Source: Haematobia irritans (Eukaryota; Arthropoda; Insecta; Diptera; Muscidae). Taken from it: a stretch of DNA of 64,000 bases. The translations under genes were made by a program, and so were the position numbers. A model generated the notes under the pieces. It had not been told where the DNA came from. It saw only the letters and a list, made by a program, of their open reading frames with translations, and did not search any database. Below are positions 20,636 through 32,503 of this stretch, one piece after another. Every line of letters starts with the position of its first letter. The first letter of the stretch is position 1. The stretch is from NCBI RefSeq assembly GCF_050003625.1, contig NC_134398.1, forward strand, positions 112,878,145-112,942,144. The letters run 5' to 3'.

Positions 20636-22675
20636 AATCTAATATATAAAAATAAGTCGGTTTTTCCATCCTGACGCGGTTTTACATTCGTTGGACAGGT
20701 CTCGGGCTCTGTGAGTTTTATAGCAAAGAAAATTCGAGAAAAGTTTCAAAATCTGTTTTAGATACAGCGCACATTACAAAAAATTATAATTTGAATTCAT
20801 CGCAGTTGCTTTTGTTATAAAATAATTTTATTTTTTTTCACATGAAAAATGTTCGGAGAACGTAGAGGGTAATCATGTGGTGAAAATAGGGTACTTCATT
20901 TTTTGATATCTGGTGGAGGACTTGCCCGACTTTTTCAAAATTTGGCCAAAGTTCTCCGATTTGGGTGAAATTTCCAAGGTTAGTGGTGATGTCTACACGC
21001 GCAGAAAAAACTTGTTTGGACATGGTTGCCGCATCCATTTAATGCTTATCTAGAACATGTAATTGTCGCGAAAATCATGTATTTTGTATTTGTAAAAATA
21101 ATTTTCGAGCGGAGAAAAATATATGTTGGCAATAAGCATTTAAATTTTCATTTTGCGCGTCAGTCGTGTGTTGATTGTTTCTTGGAATGGACGAAGAATA
21201 TGGAATTACTGTGTTTTGTGTTAATTTATTTATTCAGAAGTGGCACGTGGTTTTATATGAAAACAAAAAAGGAAGTGTAATTGAAAAAATGTACCTGTTT
21301 TTATTCTGCTTTTTGATATATGGTATAATTTATTTTTATATGCAGTTACATGATGTCTGCGTTGGTACATTTGATGGGCACGAAGTAAATATGGAATGAT
21401 TACTTATTGGTGAAATTGAACCAAAATAGAGTGTTTAAAACTATGTGATGTTTGCTTGCACGACATTACACTGTTAGAAAAATATGTTTTTCATATGTTC
21501 CGATATGAACAAAATGTGTTTCGGCCACAATTTTTAAGCACAATATATTTAAGTGTAAACATGTAATGTTTCTAAACTAACACTAAATGTTTGGGACACA
21601 TATGTTAATATGTTAGAATATATTATGTTTGGGGCATGAATGTTCCATAACCATAATATGTGTGAATGTAAACATATATAAATTAACAAATTTCGAGTAA
21701 ACATATATATGTTGTGATATTTTATTCAGAGAGCGACAGAGAGAGAGAGAGTATAGAGAAAGAAATAGAGATAGAAACCGGGAGGGTTGACTAAAGATAT
21801 CAACATAACACAGCGAGAGAATCAAAAGAGAGCAATTTCTGTGAAAACGCTTGTATGTTGTTTCGGAAAACTGTTTTATGATAAGGCCAAAAATTTGATA
21901 TGCTTTAGCCAAAAATTTGATATGTTAGAATGAGTATTCGGAGTAAAGAGAATAAACATTCGGAACCAAGAGAATAGACATTCGCGAGGAGTAAGTCAAA
22001 ATATTCAGGCAAAGGAAATTAAAAAAAAAAAAAAACAACAACGGTGGAAAATATACAACAACAAAAATAATAAAGTTTAGTTCCTTTTTATTAATAAGTA
22101 TTCCAAGAGGAGTTGACGGATACCTTCAAATACAAAAGCGGACATTAAGTTCGAGTTAGCTGCAAAACAATTGAAAAAGTTTATTTTTCTATAAAATGAA
22201 GTATTAAAGAAAAGTAAAAGGCAAAACAGGGTCATTTTAGAACGATAATGCCAACTTAATACCGGCCTTAAAGGCAAACATGAAATTAAGTACAAAACAC
22301 AATAAGCTTTAAATGCATTTAAAATGATGTTAAATGCTAGTAAAAAACTGTTCACGCCTAAATAAATGTATGTGTATATTATAAAATTATTTATGTATGT
22401 TTATACTCGACTCCACGTTTTTCTTTTGTTAGAGTTTTTGAATTCCTTCCAAAATTTCAAACTTTTATACCAAAAACTGTTTTTTTTGTTATAAAATTGT
22501 TATTTTTGCAATAAAACATAATATTTTATCCAAAAGCTCAGTCCATTTCGTTTATATCAAGCACTATTCTTTTGTGACTGTAAATCTTTAATAACACACA
22601 TTTCGAAGTTTCATACTAAAAATTTAATATAGTATAAATATAAATGTATAAATTAAAAAAAAAAAAATGGTGTTC

Positions 22676-22746
22676 AGTCGGAGCAGGGATTGAACCCAGA
22701 CCCTTTGCATGCAAAGCAGACATGTTAACCACTGCTCCACGTGGCC
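22676..22746 (-). repeat. tRNA-like sequence, TGC-anticodon-like type
   Basis: On the minus strand: GAGCAGTGGTTAACATGTC (A-box region), CTTTGCATGC around the anticodon position, and GGTTCAATCCC (B box). A run of T follows on the minus strand, as for a Pol III terminator (A-run at 22654-22669 on the plus strand). Confidence 0.65.
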
Positions 22747-22863
22747 AACAAATGTATCTTTCTGTTAAATAATGTTATGTTTGCATGGGCTCGTGGTCGC
22801 TGCAAACTATGCTATATAAATGTAACTTATAACGATAATTGTCTACTGGTGACTATAACAGCT

Positions 22864-22930
22864 ATGTAGCCCAGTGGATGTGTGTTGGCTTACAAACTGT
22901 ATAGTCCTCGGTTCGATTCTCCGTCCAGGC
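22864..22930 (+). repeat. tRNA-like sequence, TAC-anticodon-like type
   Basis: AGCCCAGTGGATGTG, GGCTTACAAAC and GGTTCGATTCTCC give the A-box, anticodon-region and B-box positions. It points away from the partner at 22676-22746, with about 117 bp between the heads. That spacer holds CTATATAAATG. Confidence 0.65.
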
Positions 22931-23160
22931 GAAAGGTAAAATTTAAAAAATTTATAAAATTGATTAATTTCTTCAACATTATTTGTCTTACAGAAAAAGG
23001 TGCCAAGAACTAAAAAATTTCGTGGAAGTGAAAATTACGAGTATGTTAGGGATTGAGCACAATCGTCTTTGGGAAAAATTCTTCCAAGCATATAATATTT
23101 TTGGGCTCAAAAAGCTTCCAAACATATAATATGTTCACATAAAACAAACATATTAATATT

Positions 23161-23832
23161 TTTTTTTTTATTTTTTATTATTTTCATCTATGGATTAAAC
23201 CCTTACAGACTAACAGTAATATATTACATTATATACATATTGTTTGTTAATATATCAAGTAGTTAATAATAATGTTATCTTTTTCTTTACATTGTATTTC
23301 TCTTCTGACAAATCAAGATAATAATAAAATTTATTGAATTCTTTACAAAGACGGCGAAGTGGATCGTTGTTTTCAAAGTTCGTTCGAAAGTATTCAATGT
23401 GGAGCAGTTCAAAGTTGCGGGTAGGTCTAAAGGGTACATTGTTTGATATGCTGTTAATAAGGAAGTCAGATTTAAATCTTCCGTTAATTAAATCAACCAT
23501 AAAACAGATATTCAGCATGGTACGTCTACTTTTCAGTGTAGGTAATTTGATGAGCGATAGTCTTTCTTTGTAAGACGGCAAGGTTTGAGGTGTCCAGTTA
23601 TTCCGACGTAAACAAAACAGTAAAAATTGTTTCTGAACAGATTCAATACGATTGCAATGAATTTGGTACTGTGGGTCCCAAATTACAGATCCATATTCCA
23701 GGATAGGACGCACAAGTGAAGTATATAAGTTTCTTGTAACAAATGGGTCAGAAAATTCTTTACTCCAGCGCTTGACAAATCCAAATGATCCATAGGCCTT
23801 ATTTACAGTCATAGAAATGTGAGATCTAAAAA
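23161..23832 (-). mobile_element. 5'-truncated LINE fragment (CR1/jockey-like group)
   Basis: The fragment interrupts family B between ACATATTAAT and TTTCGGCAG, where other B copies read straight through. It ends in an A-rich tail on its own strand at about 23161-23180. It encodes only the extreme C-terminus of a reverse transcriptase. Confidence 0.75.
23255..23830 (-). pseudogene. C-terminal end of a LINE reverse transcriptase
   Basis: The frame, about 190 residues, holds the thumb and C-terminal region of a non-LTR reverse transcriptase. Motifs such as AYGSFGFVKR, LVRPILEYGSVIWDP and RIESVQKQFLLFCLR are typical of the CR1/jockey-type group, downstream of the catalytic YxDD, which is absent. 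The first dozen residues of the longer open frame (up to 23869) come from family B DNA, so the apparent start codon is a chimera and not the native start. There is no RNase H, unlike the LINE at 1840. The 3' UTR is about 85 bp. The copy is a dead 5' truncation. Confidence 0.8.
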
Positions 23833-25314
23833 TTTCGGCAGTATCCAATAATATATGTGCTTCCTGCAAAATATGTTTGGAATTTTTTTGAGGGTGTATT
23901 TATATTTATACAAATAAACAGTGAATTAGTTTATAAATAAATAAAGTTAATTTTGTGTTTTCTTTTCTCAAGTGGCGTCCTTTTCTCGACGACGAAAAAA
24001 GTTTTTTCATAAAGATCAAAACATTTTAGGTTGTGACCATGTTCTTTTAACTTTTTTGACGAATACCATAACATTTTAGATCCTGACCATTGTCTTTTAA
24101 TGGAAACAAATTTTTTTATCAATACAAAAACATTTTAGATGAGGACAATTTTATTTTTCTTAGAACCATGTTCACTGAGGCAACATGGTTGCAGTTGACA
24201 ATGTTACATGATTGTGACAATCATGTTGTTTCTCTGCGTGTAGACAAAGACCCGCTATTTTTTTTTTTCGATATTTAGTCGCGGAGGTGGACCACCCCTT
24301 TCTAAAATTTTTGTTTAAAGTAGAGTAAAAAACAAAAAAATCCTCTGATTTACTTGAGATTTACAGAGAACACGTGAAGTTATGAATTTATTATGGGGTA
24401 CCCTTGCCCGACGTTTTGAAAATTGGAACAAAATTATTGGTTGAAATTTTCAGGGAAGGTTGAATGGGGCGTCTAGGCAAAGAACAGCTACATCATTTTT
24501 CGATATTTGGTCGAGGAGGGGGGCCTCCTCTTTGTCTGACTTTTTTTAAAGTACAGTGAAAAAAACTAAAATAAAATTTTACGGGGAACTTGGGGGAGAT
24601 TATGAAATTTATATGTGGGATATGATTTTATAATATTTGGTCGGGGAAAAATAAAAGGGCACAGGGAGATCTTATTTCTCCTCAAGTACATACCGTGAAA
24701 CAATTAAACATTTCCAATTTACATGAAATTTACAGAGGAAGTGGGGTAGTTTATATTATTATAATGGATATCCCCTTGTCCTGCTGTTTAAAAATTGGGC
24801 TTATAATTTGCATGAGATTTTCTACACAATATACGCTATATAATTTTTCGATATTGAGACGGGGAGGGAGACTTCCTCTAAAACTTAAAAAAACTAGAAT
24901 TCTCAAGTTTACTTTAAATTTACAAAGGCCGTTGGGGAAGGTTATGAAATCAATATGGTGTACTTGATTTTTGGGTATTTGAACGGGAACCTTCTCCTTG
25001 CCCCACACTATGAAACTTGAAGGAAAGTTTACAGATTTTCTTAAAATTTGCAGAGAAAGTGAAGTCCCTTTACAAAAAATAGAGCAAAATGTAACCATGC
25101 CCGATTTACTTGAAATTGACAGAAGATGATTAAATTTATACAGGGAACATGATTTTTCGATGTCTGGTTGGGGAAACAATTAGAGAAATAATGAATTAAG
25201 TAATATATTAACTCATAAAATTGTGTTGTTATCGATGTGAAGGACATAATACAATAAATATTCTTGTTAAAAGAAAGCCAACGTTTTAGTATAAATCTTA
25301 CCAATTCTCTATTA

Positions 25315-25544
25315 CACACAAAAAAGTATCAATTAATTTGATTGTCAATACAATTAAAATTATGTTTAAATTTTAGCTAACAACGTATTTTGTAAATACA
25401 ATTACGATTTTAGTCACTTTAGCAACTAATTTTGTTATATCAACAAACATTTTGGTATATAACAACAAAAATTTAGTTGAACTTCAAAATTTTCTGTAAC
25501 AACAATTTATTGTTAGCTCAAAAATTAGAATATTATTTTGTGTG
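25315..25544. mobile_element. 230 bp TA-flanked MITE
   Basis: Ends CACACAAAAAAG / ATTTTGTGTG lie between TA at 25313-25314 and 25545-25546. It splits an exon-like block whose uninterrupted form is seen in other family A copies. Confidence 0.75.
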
Positions 25545-26769
25545 TACAATGTACGCTGAGGTTAAAAAGTACCGAAATCCATTTGGGGTTACTCTGAAAT
25601 TAAATATTTATTTTTTACATTAAATAAAAAACATTAAATTGGTTTCCAAAAAATCTAATTAAAGAAATAATATTATGCAAAAGAAAATATTCTTGTTAAA
25701 AGAATGTTAAAGAAAGCTTACCAGTTCATACAAATGTTTCCAAATTGTTACTCTGAAATTAAATATTTGTTTTTACATTAAAAATATTAAATTGGTTTCC
25801 AAGAACATTTGATTAAAGTAACACTAAAATAAGGTATTAAAAACGTGTAATTTTGATAATAAAAAGGTCATAAAAACGTAAATATTCTAGTGAAAAGAAA
25901 GCCAATTTTTAAAAGAAAACTTACCACTTCTCTATCAAACTATACGCTGAAGAGAAATATAAAAATTGGTCCGAATCCATCTGGGGTTGCTCTTAAATTA
26001 AATATTTTTTACAACAAAGAAAAACATGAAACTGGTTAAAAAAAATAATAATAATAATAATTAGCAAATAATAATATACATAAAGAATATTATTTTTTAA
26101 AAGAAACCCGCATTGAAAAAACACTTACCTATTTAGTATAGTTTAATATACGCTGAGGTGTAACAAACAATTTTCCAAATTCATCTGGAGTTACTCTGAA
26201 ATTGAATATTTATTTTTTACATTGAATAATAATATCAGATAAAACAATTTCAATATACTTTCCATTTCAGCATTTTTTCCTAAATATTGAACATTCTTAA
26301 TAACTTTTTTCTAAGCTACCGATCATCACTTCGCCATTGTACACCTCATCGCTAAAATATTAATAACTTTCATTTAACAGTTTTAATAAACAAACACCAA
26401 TATATGTCTCAAAAAATCAAAATATTCCATACCTTTATATTCCCTTGTTACATACACGCAAAAAAATAATTCTTTCCTCCCAAACGAAATTTTAGACAAA
26501 CAAAGTTCGTTTCTCATTTGCTTTTCGCTGTAAGGAAGTGTATTTGGAAGAAAAGTATATACTTTTTGTGATAAACGTTTATTCTTTTCCAGGATTTCAT
26601 AAAGACAAACTCAAAAAAAAAAACATTGTTTTCTAGCAAATTGCATTTTCCCTTACATCTTTCTCACATCCACGAGGTTTTTTAGTTCCTAACACCTTTT
26701 CCTGTAATACCAACAATGTAGAAGAAATTATACGATTTTATAAATTTTAAAATTTTTTTTACCTTTCCC

Positions 26770-26836
26770 CTGGACGGAGAATCGAACCGCGGACCATGCA
26801 CTTTGTAAGCCAACATACTAACCACTGAGCTATGTA
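26770..26836 (-). repeat. tRNA-like sequence, TAC-anticodon-like type
   Basis: Minus strand: AGCTCAGTGGTTAGTATG, GGCTTACAAAG and GGTTCGATTCTCC. This is the best-preserved A and B box pair of this type in the window. Confidence 0.65.
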
Positions 26837-26952
26837 CCTGTTATGGTCATCAATAGATAAATATCCATATAAGTTATATTTATATAGCATAGCTTGCGGC
26901 GCCCACGAACCAAATAAACAAAGTTTATTTAACAGAGACAAACATTTAGTTT

Positions 26953-27025
26953 GGCACCGTGGAGCAGTGGTTGCTACGTCCGACTTGCATGCCAAGGGTC
27001 GTGGGTTCGATCCCTGCTTCGACCA
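26953..27025 (+). repeat. tRNA-like sequence, TGC-anticodon-like type
   Basis: GGAGCAGTGGTTGCTACG, ACTTGCATGCCAAGG and GGTTCGATCCC are followed directly by T7, a possible Pol III terminator. Confidence 0.65.
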
Positions 27026-29701
27026 AAGTTTTTTTATTTTTGTTGTTTTTTTCTTTTTTTTTTGTAACATATATTCCAGATATGTTCTGAAGATTCCGAA
27101 CAAATGTTCAACATTACATTGTAGTATATTAAATTTTGAACTGTAAAATGTGTCTTATTAAAGACCTAAAGTCAGAAAAGAACAGTGCTTGATATAAACG
27201 AAATGGACTGTGTTGTTGTTTCAAAAATAACTTTTTTTTTTGAAAAAATAAAAATTTTGTAACAAACGAATTTTTTTGGTGATAACAGTTTAAAATTTTC
27301 GAAGCAATTCAAAAAACTCTAACAAAAGAAAAACGTTTTCGGTACACGTTTTCCAAACTTTTTTTTTTCTTTGCGTGTACTTGCTAAAAAGGATCCCCAT
27401 CACTCGCTACCATTTCTCATTATTGCATTGCATGCTCTCACTCTCAAAAAAATTTCAAGTAACATCATCTTTACATTAAACATACTCCACTTTGACGAGA
27501 AAGATCTCTGTACTATGCATTAGTTCATCGCATCTGTCCACAATTTACTCTAAAAACAATACTCTTAAATGCATATCAGTATAAGAACGATGAAACGTTT
27601 AACTTAAAATTAGCAAAAACTTTGACGAAAATATCTATAAATTTAATTACGTGTGAACTAAAAATATTTCATTGAGAAATGTTGTACCAACTATTATTAA
27701 CTATAGGAATTGCCAGTAAGAAATTGCTATCCACTTTCAAGTTCATTTTTCGTAAAAAAATATTTTCTCATACAAAAAAATCTTAAAGTAAATTGCACTT
27801 ATTATTTAAAAAGTACTTTACATTTCACAAGTAGTTTTATAGCATGACAAACGAGTTACTACCGCTCATTTTAAACACAGCAGTAATTTCGGCTGGGCCG
27901 AATCTTAAATACCCAACACCATGAATCAAATATAATAAAGTGAAACCTCTCAAATTTGGACACTCTGACAACCGGACACCTCCCAAACATGAAATGTTGT
28001 CTGGACACCTCTCAAAGGTGGAAGAAGTAAAATCTGGAAATTTTACTTTCAGTTTCAAGCCATTTTCACGATCAGTGCGCATACTATACCTTCAAGAAGT
28101 GAAATCGGTCTATATGGAGACCTTAACAAATGGACCGATAAAAACTAAATCTTTTAAAATTTCAGGCCAATTGGATAAAAACTACGGTTTATATAAGCCC
28201 AAAGAGTTAAATCGGGAAATCGGGCAATATTAATGCTATGCCAAAAACATGCACCCATACACAAAATTCAGCACACCTAATTGTGGTTCTGAAAAACCTA
28301 CAGAATCTAGACACATAATCGGAGGGAGGGTTTGTAAGGGGGATATATCAAAACCTGTACCGATACACAATATATTCGGAACACCTATTTATGGTAATAA
28401 GAAACCTCTAGATTTCACATTTCAAGCAAATTGGATAAAAACTACGGTTTCTAGAAGCTCAAGAAGTAAAATCGGAAGATCGGTCTATATAGGGGCTATA
28501 CCAAAACATTGACTGATGCAAACCATTTTCTGAAAACCTATTTATGGTCCTAGAAAACCTCTAGATTTCAACTTACAGGCAAATTAAAAAATACTGATTC
28601 TAGAAGCCCAAGAAGTAAAATCAGGCTATATGGGGGCTATAGTAAAACATAGACCGATACACACCATATATTGAATATAAAATACAGCTTCTAGGCACCC
28701 AAGAAGTAAAATCAGGTAATCGGTCTATATGGGGGCTATACCAAACCATGGACCGATAGCCACAGTTTTCGGCACACCTATTTGTAGTCCTAAAATACAT
28801 CTAGATTTTAAATTTCCAAGAAGTAAAATCGGAAGATCGGTCTATATGGCGGCTATACCAAAATATGGACCAATACTCACAATTTTTGCCACACCTATTT
28901 GTGGTTCCAAAATACCTCTAGATTTCAAGAAGTAAAATCGTGAGATCGCTCTATATGGGGGCTATACCAAAACATGGATCGATACACCTATTTGTGGCCC
29001 TAAAATACCTTTGAATTTCCAATTTCAGGCAAATAGAAAATACAGTTTCTACACAGAAAAAAAAGTGTCTCGTAAATTTAAGAAGATTTTTACAATAATT
29101 TATTACAAGAATTTTCCAGAATTTTAGTTCATTTTTCGTATCTTCAACGAAAATTAACTACTCGAAAGGAAATTTTACAAATTCTAAGTAGCAATCGTTT
29201 AGTTCATGGCCTACAAAATACGATGGAAATTTCCTTAAAAAATTTCTTAACTGGTAGTTAAAAATTCGTTTGTCATACTATAAAACTACTTCTGAAATGT
29301 AAAGTATTTTCTAAATAATAAGTGCAATTTACTATGAGATTTTTTTGTATGAGAATATATAGCAATTTCTTACTGACAATTCCTATAGTTAATAATTGTT
29401 GGTAAAAAATTACCAAATGAAATATTTTTAGTTCACGTGTAATTAAATTTATAGACATTTTCGTCAAAAATGGTAGATAACATTTCATGAAAATTTGGCA
29501 AATTTTAAGTTAAACGTTTCATCGTTCATAAACTGGTGTGCCTTTACGAATATTATTCTTAGACTAAATTGTCAGCAGATGCGATGAACTAATGCATAGT
29601 ACAGAGATCCTTATCGGAATAGTGGAATGTAATTAATGTAAAGATGATGTTACTTGAGTTTTGTTGTGCATACATGAGCGTGGGGTTGTTTTTATTTTTG
29701 T

Positions 29702-29884
29702 TCATTTAGTGGTTTGTGTGTGTGTGTGTGTGTTTGTTATTTGCGGATGTTTTATTTGGCTGGATGAGGTGTTGTTTTCAATAAAGGCACATGTGTTTTT
29801 GTTGTTGTAGGAATGTTTTGGCTTTGTTTGGTTTTGTTTGGCATGCTTCAGTTGTATAGTTGGCGTTGGCGTGGGCTGTTGCAT
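29702..29884 (-). CDS. small conserved open frame of family A (60 aa)
   Basis: It begins MQQPTPTPTIQLKHAKQNQT and ends in a (TH)n stretch from a CA microsatellite, so the C-terminus differs from the copies at 14854 and 48436. No function can be proposed. Confidence 0.3.
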   Translation of the reverse strand: MQQPTPTPTIQLKHAKQNQTKPKHSYNNKNTCAFIENNTSSSQIKHPQITNTHTHTQTTK

Positions 29885-30637
29885 CTTTTAAGCATGTATG
29901 CAACAAGGGAAAAGGGAATATAAAGGCATGGAATATTTTGGATTTTTGAGACATATATTGGTGTTTGTTTATTAAACATTTTAAATGAAAGTTATTAATA
30001 TTTTATCGGTAGTTTAGAAAAAAAGTTATTAAGAATATTTAGGAAAATATGTTGAAAATGAAAGTGTATTGAAATTTTTATTATTCTATGTAAAATATTA
30101 ATATTCAATTCCATATGAATTTGGAAAATAGTTTATTCATAAATTGTTTATGAATATATAGTTTATTCATAAATTGGTAAGTATTTTTTTAATATGACTA
30201 TCTTCTAAAAAGAATATTTTTTATGTATATTATTATTTGTTAATTAATTTTTTTTGGAAAACCAGTTTAATGTTTTTCTTTGTTGTAAAAGCAATATTTA
30301 ATTTCAGAGCAACTCCAGATGGATTCGAACAAATTTAACAAATAGAGAATTGGTAAGTTTTCTTTTAAAAATTGGCTTTATTTCAACTAGAATATTTACG
30401 TTTTTGTGACCTTTTTATCATCAAAATTACAGGTTTTTAATGCCTTATTTTAGTATTTCTTTAATCAAAATTTTTGGAAACCAATGTAATATTTTTAATG
30501 TAAAAACAAATATCTAATTTCAGAATAACCCCTTCAAAATTTGGACAAATTTTTAGTACTCCTTTGCCTGTAATTTAATAGTGAATTGGTAAGGATTGTT
30601 TAACTTTCTTTTAACCCTGGACAGTCATCCTTATTTT

Positions 30638-32503
30638 TATACCCTTTTTTTAACTTTGTCATTCCGTTTGTAACACATCGAAATATTGCTCTAAGACCCC
30701 ATAAAGTATATATATTCTGGGTCGTGGTGAAATTCTGAGTCGATCTAAGCATGTCCGTCCGTCCGTCTGTTGAAATCACGCTAACTTCCGATCGAAACAA
30801 GCTATCGACTTAAAACTTGGCACAAGTAGTTGTTATTGATGTAGGTCGGATGGTATTGAAAATGGGCCATATCGGTCCACTTTTACGTATAGCCCCCATA
30901 TAAAGGGACCCTCAGATGTGGCTTGTGGAGCCTCTAACAGAAGCATATTTCATCCGATCCTGCTGAAATTTGGTATATGGTGTTGGTATATGGTCTCTAA
31001 CAACCATGCAAAAATTAGTCCACATCGGTTCATAATTATATATAGCCCCCATATAAACCGATCCCCAGATTTGGCTTGCGGAGCCTAAAAGAGAAGCAAA
31101 TTTCATCCGATCCGGCTGAAATTTGGTACATGGTGTTGGTATATGGTCTCTAACAACCATGCAAAAATTGGTTCACATCGGTCCATAATTATATATAGCC
31201 CCCATATAAACCGATCCCCAGATTTGGCTTACGGAGCCTCAAAGAGAAGAACATTTCATCCGATTCGGTTGAAATTTGGTACATGATGTTGATATATGGT
31301 CTCTAACAACCATGCAAAAATTGGCCCATATCGGTCCTTAATTATATATAGCCCCCATATAAACCGATCCCCAGATTTGGCTTGTGGAGCCTCGAAGAGA
31401 AGCATATTTCATCCGATCCGGCTGAAATTTGGTACATGGTGTTGGTATGTGGTCTCTAACTATCATGCAAAAATTGGTCCACATCGGTTCATAATTATAT
31501 ATAGCCCCCATATAAACCGATCCCCAGATTTGGCTTGTGGAGCCTCTAAGAGAAGTATATTTCATCCGATCCGGCTGAAATTTAGTACATGGTGTTGGTA
31601 TGTGGTCTCTAACAATCATGCAAAAATTGGTCCACATCGGTCCATAATTATATGTAGACCCCATATAAACCGATCTCCAGATTTGGCTTGCGAAGCCTCA
31701 AAGAGAAGCAAATTTCATCCGATCCGGCTGAAATTTGGGACATGGTATTGGTATATGGTCTCTAACAACCGTGCAAAAATTGATCCACATCGGTCCATAA
31801 TTATATATAGCGCCCAATCCAATCACACAAAAATTGGTCCATATCGGTTCATAATCATGGTTGCCACTAGAGCCAAAAATAATCTACCAAAATTTTATTT
31901 CTATAGAAAATTTTGTCAAAATTTTATTTCTATAGAAAATTTTGTCAAAATTTTATTTCTATAGAAAAATATGTTCACATTTTATTCGGTTCATAATCAT
32001 GGTTGCCACTCGAGTCAAAAATAATCTACCAAGATTTTATTTCTATAGAAAATTTTGTCAAAAGTTTATTTCTATAGAAAATGTTGTTAAAATTTTATTT
32101 CTGTAGAAATTTTTGTTAAAATTTTCTTTCTTTAGAAAATTTTGTCAAAATTTTTATTTCTATAGAAAATTTTGTGAAAATTTTATTTCTTTAGAAAATT
32201 TTGTTAAAATTTTATTTCTGTTGAAAATTTTGTCAAAATTTTATGTCTACTTTGTCAAACTGAATTATATACGTATTGGATCGATGTTTTTTGATTTAAT
32301 ATATACCACGTATGGACTTACATACAATTTAGAAGATGGTGTTAGGAAGTTTTAAGATACCTTGCCATCGGCAAGCGTTACCGCAACTTAAGTAATTCGA
32401 TTGTGGATGGCAGTGTTTAGCTGAAGTTTCTACGCAATCCATGATGGAGGGTACATAAGCTTCGGCCTGGCCGAACTTACGGCCGTATATACTTGTTTGT
32501 ACA
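30638..32503 (+). mobile_element. DINE-like element with 153 bp tandem units
   Basis: It carries the mini-me core GAGTCGATCTAAGCATG plus GTCCGTCCGTCC (about 30738-30768). At least five tandem units of about 153 bp (30950-31800) follow, containing ATATATAGCCCCCATATAAA and CCGATCCCCAGATTTGGCT. A 29 bp minisatellite (31882-32250) and the terminal hairpin TTCGGCCTGGCCGAA follow these. It sits inside the piggyBac-type MITE. Confidence 0.65.
31882..32250 (+). repeat. 29 bp AAAATTTT-type minisatellite
   Basis: About 12 imperfect units contain TATTTCTATAGAAAATTTTG. Each unit is partly self-complementary. The same unit occurs at 16835-16910 and 51410-51690. Confidence 0.8.

Larger units (their letters stand above)
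21469..23896 (-). mobile_element. family B element, copy B3, with tRNA-like pair and LINE insertion
   Basis: Ends CACTGTTAGAAAAATATG and ...TTTTTTTGAGGGTG lie between TA at 21467-21468 and 23897-23898. The interior includes GA-rich microsatellite DNA (21722-21775), the divergent tRNA-like pair (22676-22930) and many AACATATAATATGTT palindromes. A LINE fragment interrupts it at about 23161-23832. Without that it is about 1.75 kb. Confidence 0.75.
20996..24240 (+). mobile_element. family M element, TA-flanked, containing a B element
   Basis: Ends CACGCGCAGAAAAAACTTG / CATGTTGTTTCTCTGCGTG lie between TA at 20994-20995 and 24241-24242. Its two halves (20996-21468 and 23897-24240) are joined without interruption in the copy at 61242-61780, so the B element between them is a later insertion. 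No transposase is seen. Confidence 0.7.
20636..25171 (+). mobile_element. family N, tandem-repeat element interrupted by M
   Basis: The start AATCTAATATATAAAAATAA resembles the 5' end of Helitron-type elements. Degenerate units containing TTTTTCGATATTTGGTCG, CCCGACTTTTT and AAATTTACAGAG follow between about 20830 and 25171. The array is split at GTCTA by element M (20996-24240), and a sister unit at 24470 (GCGTCTAGGCAAAGAAC) shows the empty site. The Helitron assignment is tentative. Confidence 0.4.
26455..27377. mobile_element. family B-type element with CACGCAAA ends (copy B4)
   Basis: Ends CACGCAAAAAAA / TTTCTTTGCGTG lie between TA at 26453-26454 and 27378-27379. Family A elsewhere reads CATACTTGC at this point, so the empty site is known. 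The interior has the divergent tRNA-like pair. The 923 bp element has no coding capacity. Confidence 0.8.
25172..27862 (-). mobile_element. family A element, copy 3, both ends truncated
   Basis: It begins inside the intron before block five (GAAACAATTAGAGAAATAA) and ends at GTTACTACC, so both termini are lost. Exon-like blocks on the minus strand lie near 25300-25600 (split by a MITE), 25720-25755, 25920-25990 and 26125-26200. A family B-type element (26455-27377) and a TA MITE (25315-25544) are inserted. Confidence 0.75.

Noticed and set aside
22676..22930. Functional tRNA genes
   Set aside because: The acceptor and D arms do not pair well, the sequences recur in transposon copies, and they lack a proper 3' acceptor end. 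I call them tRNA-like only.
31296..31964. Open frame of 222 codons with an internal repeat
   Set aside because: It follows the 153 bp tandem units of a DINE-like element. The unit length is a multiple of three, so the frame stays open by chance; the overlapping frame on the other strand has the same cause.
31882..32250. CRISPR-like array
   Set aside because: The units are contiguous with no unique spacers, and the genome is eukaryotic.
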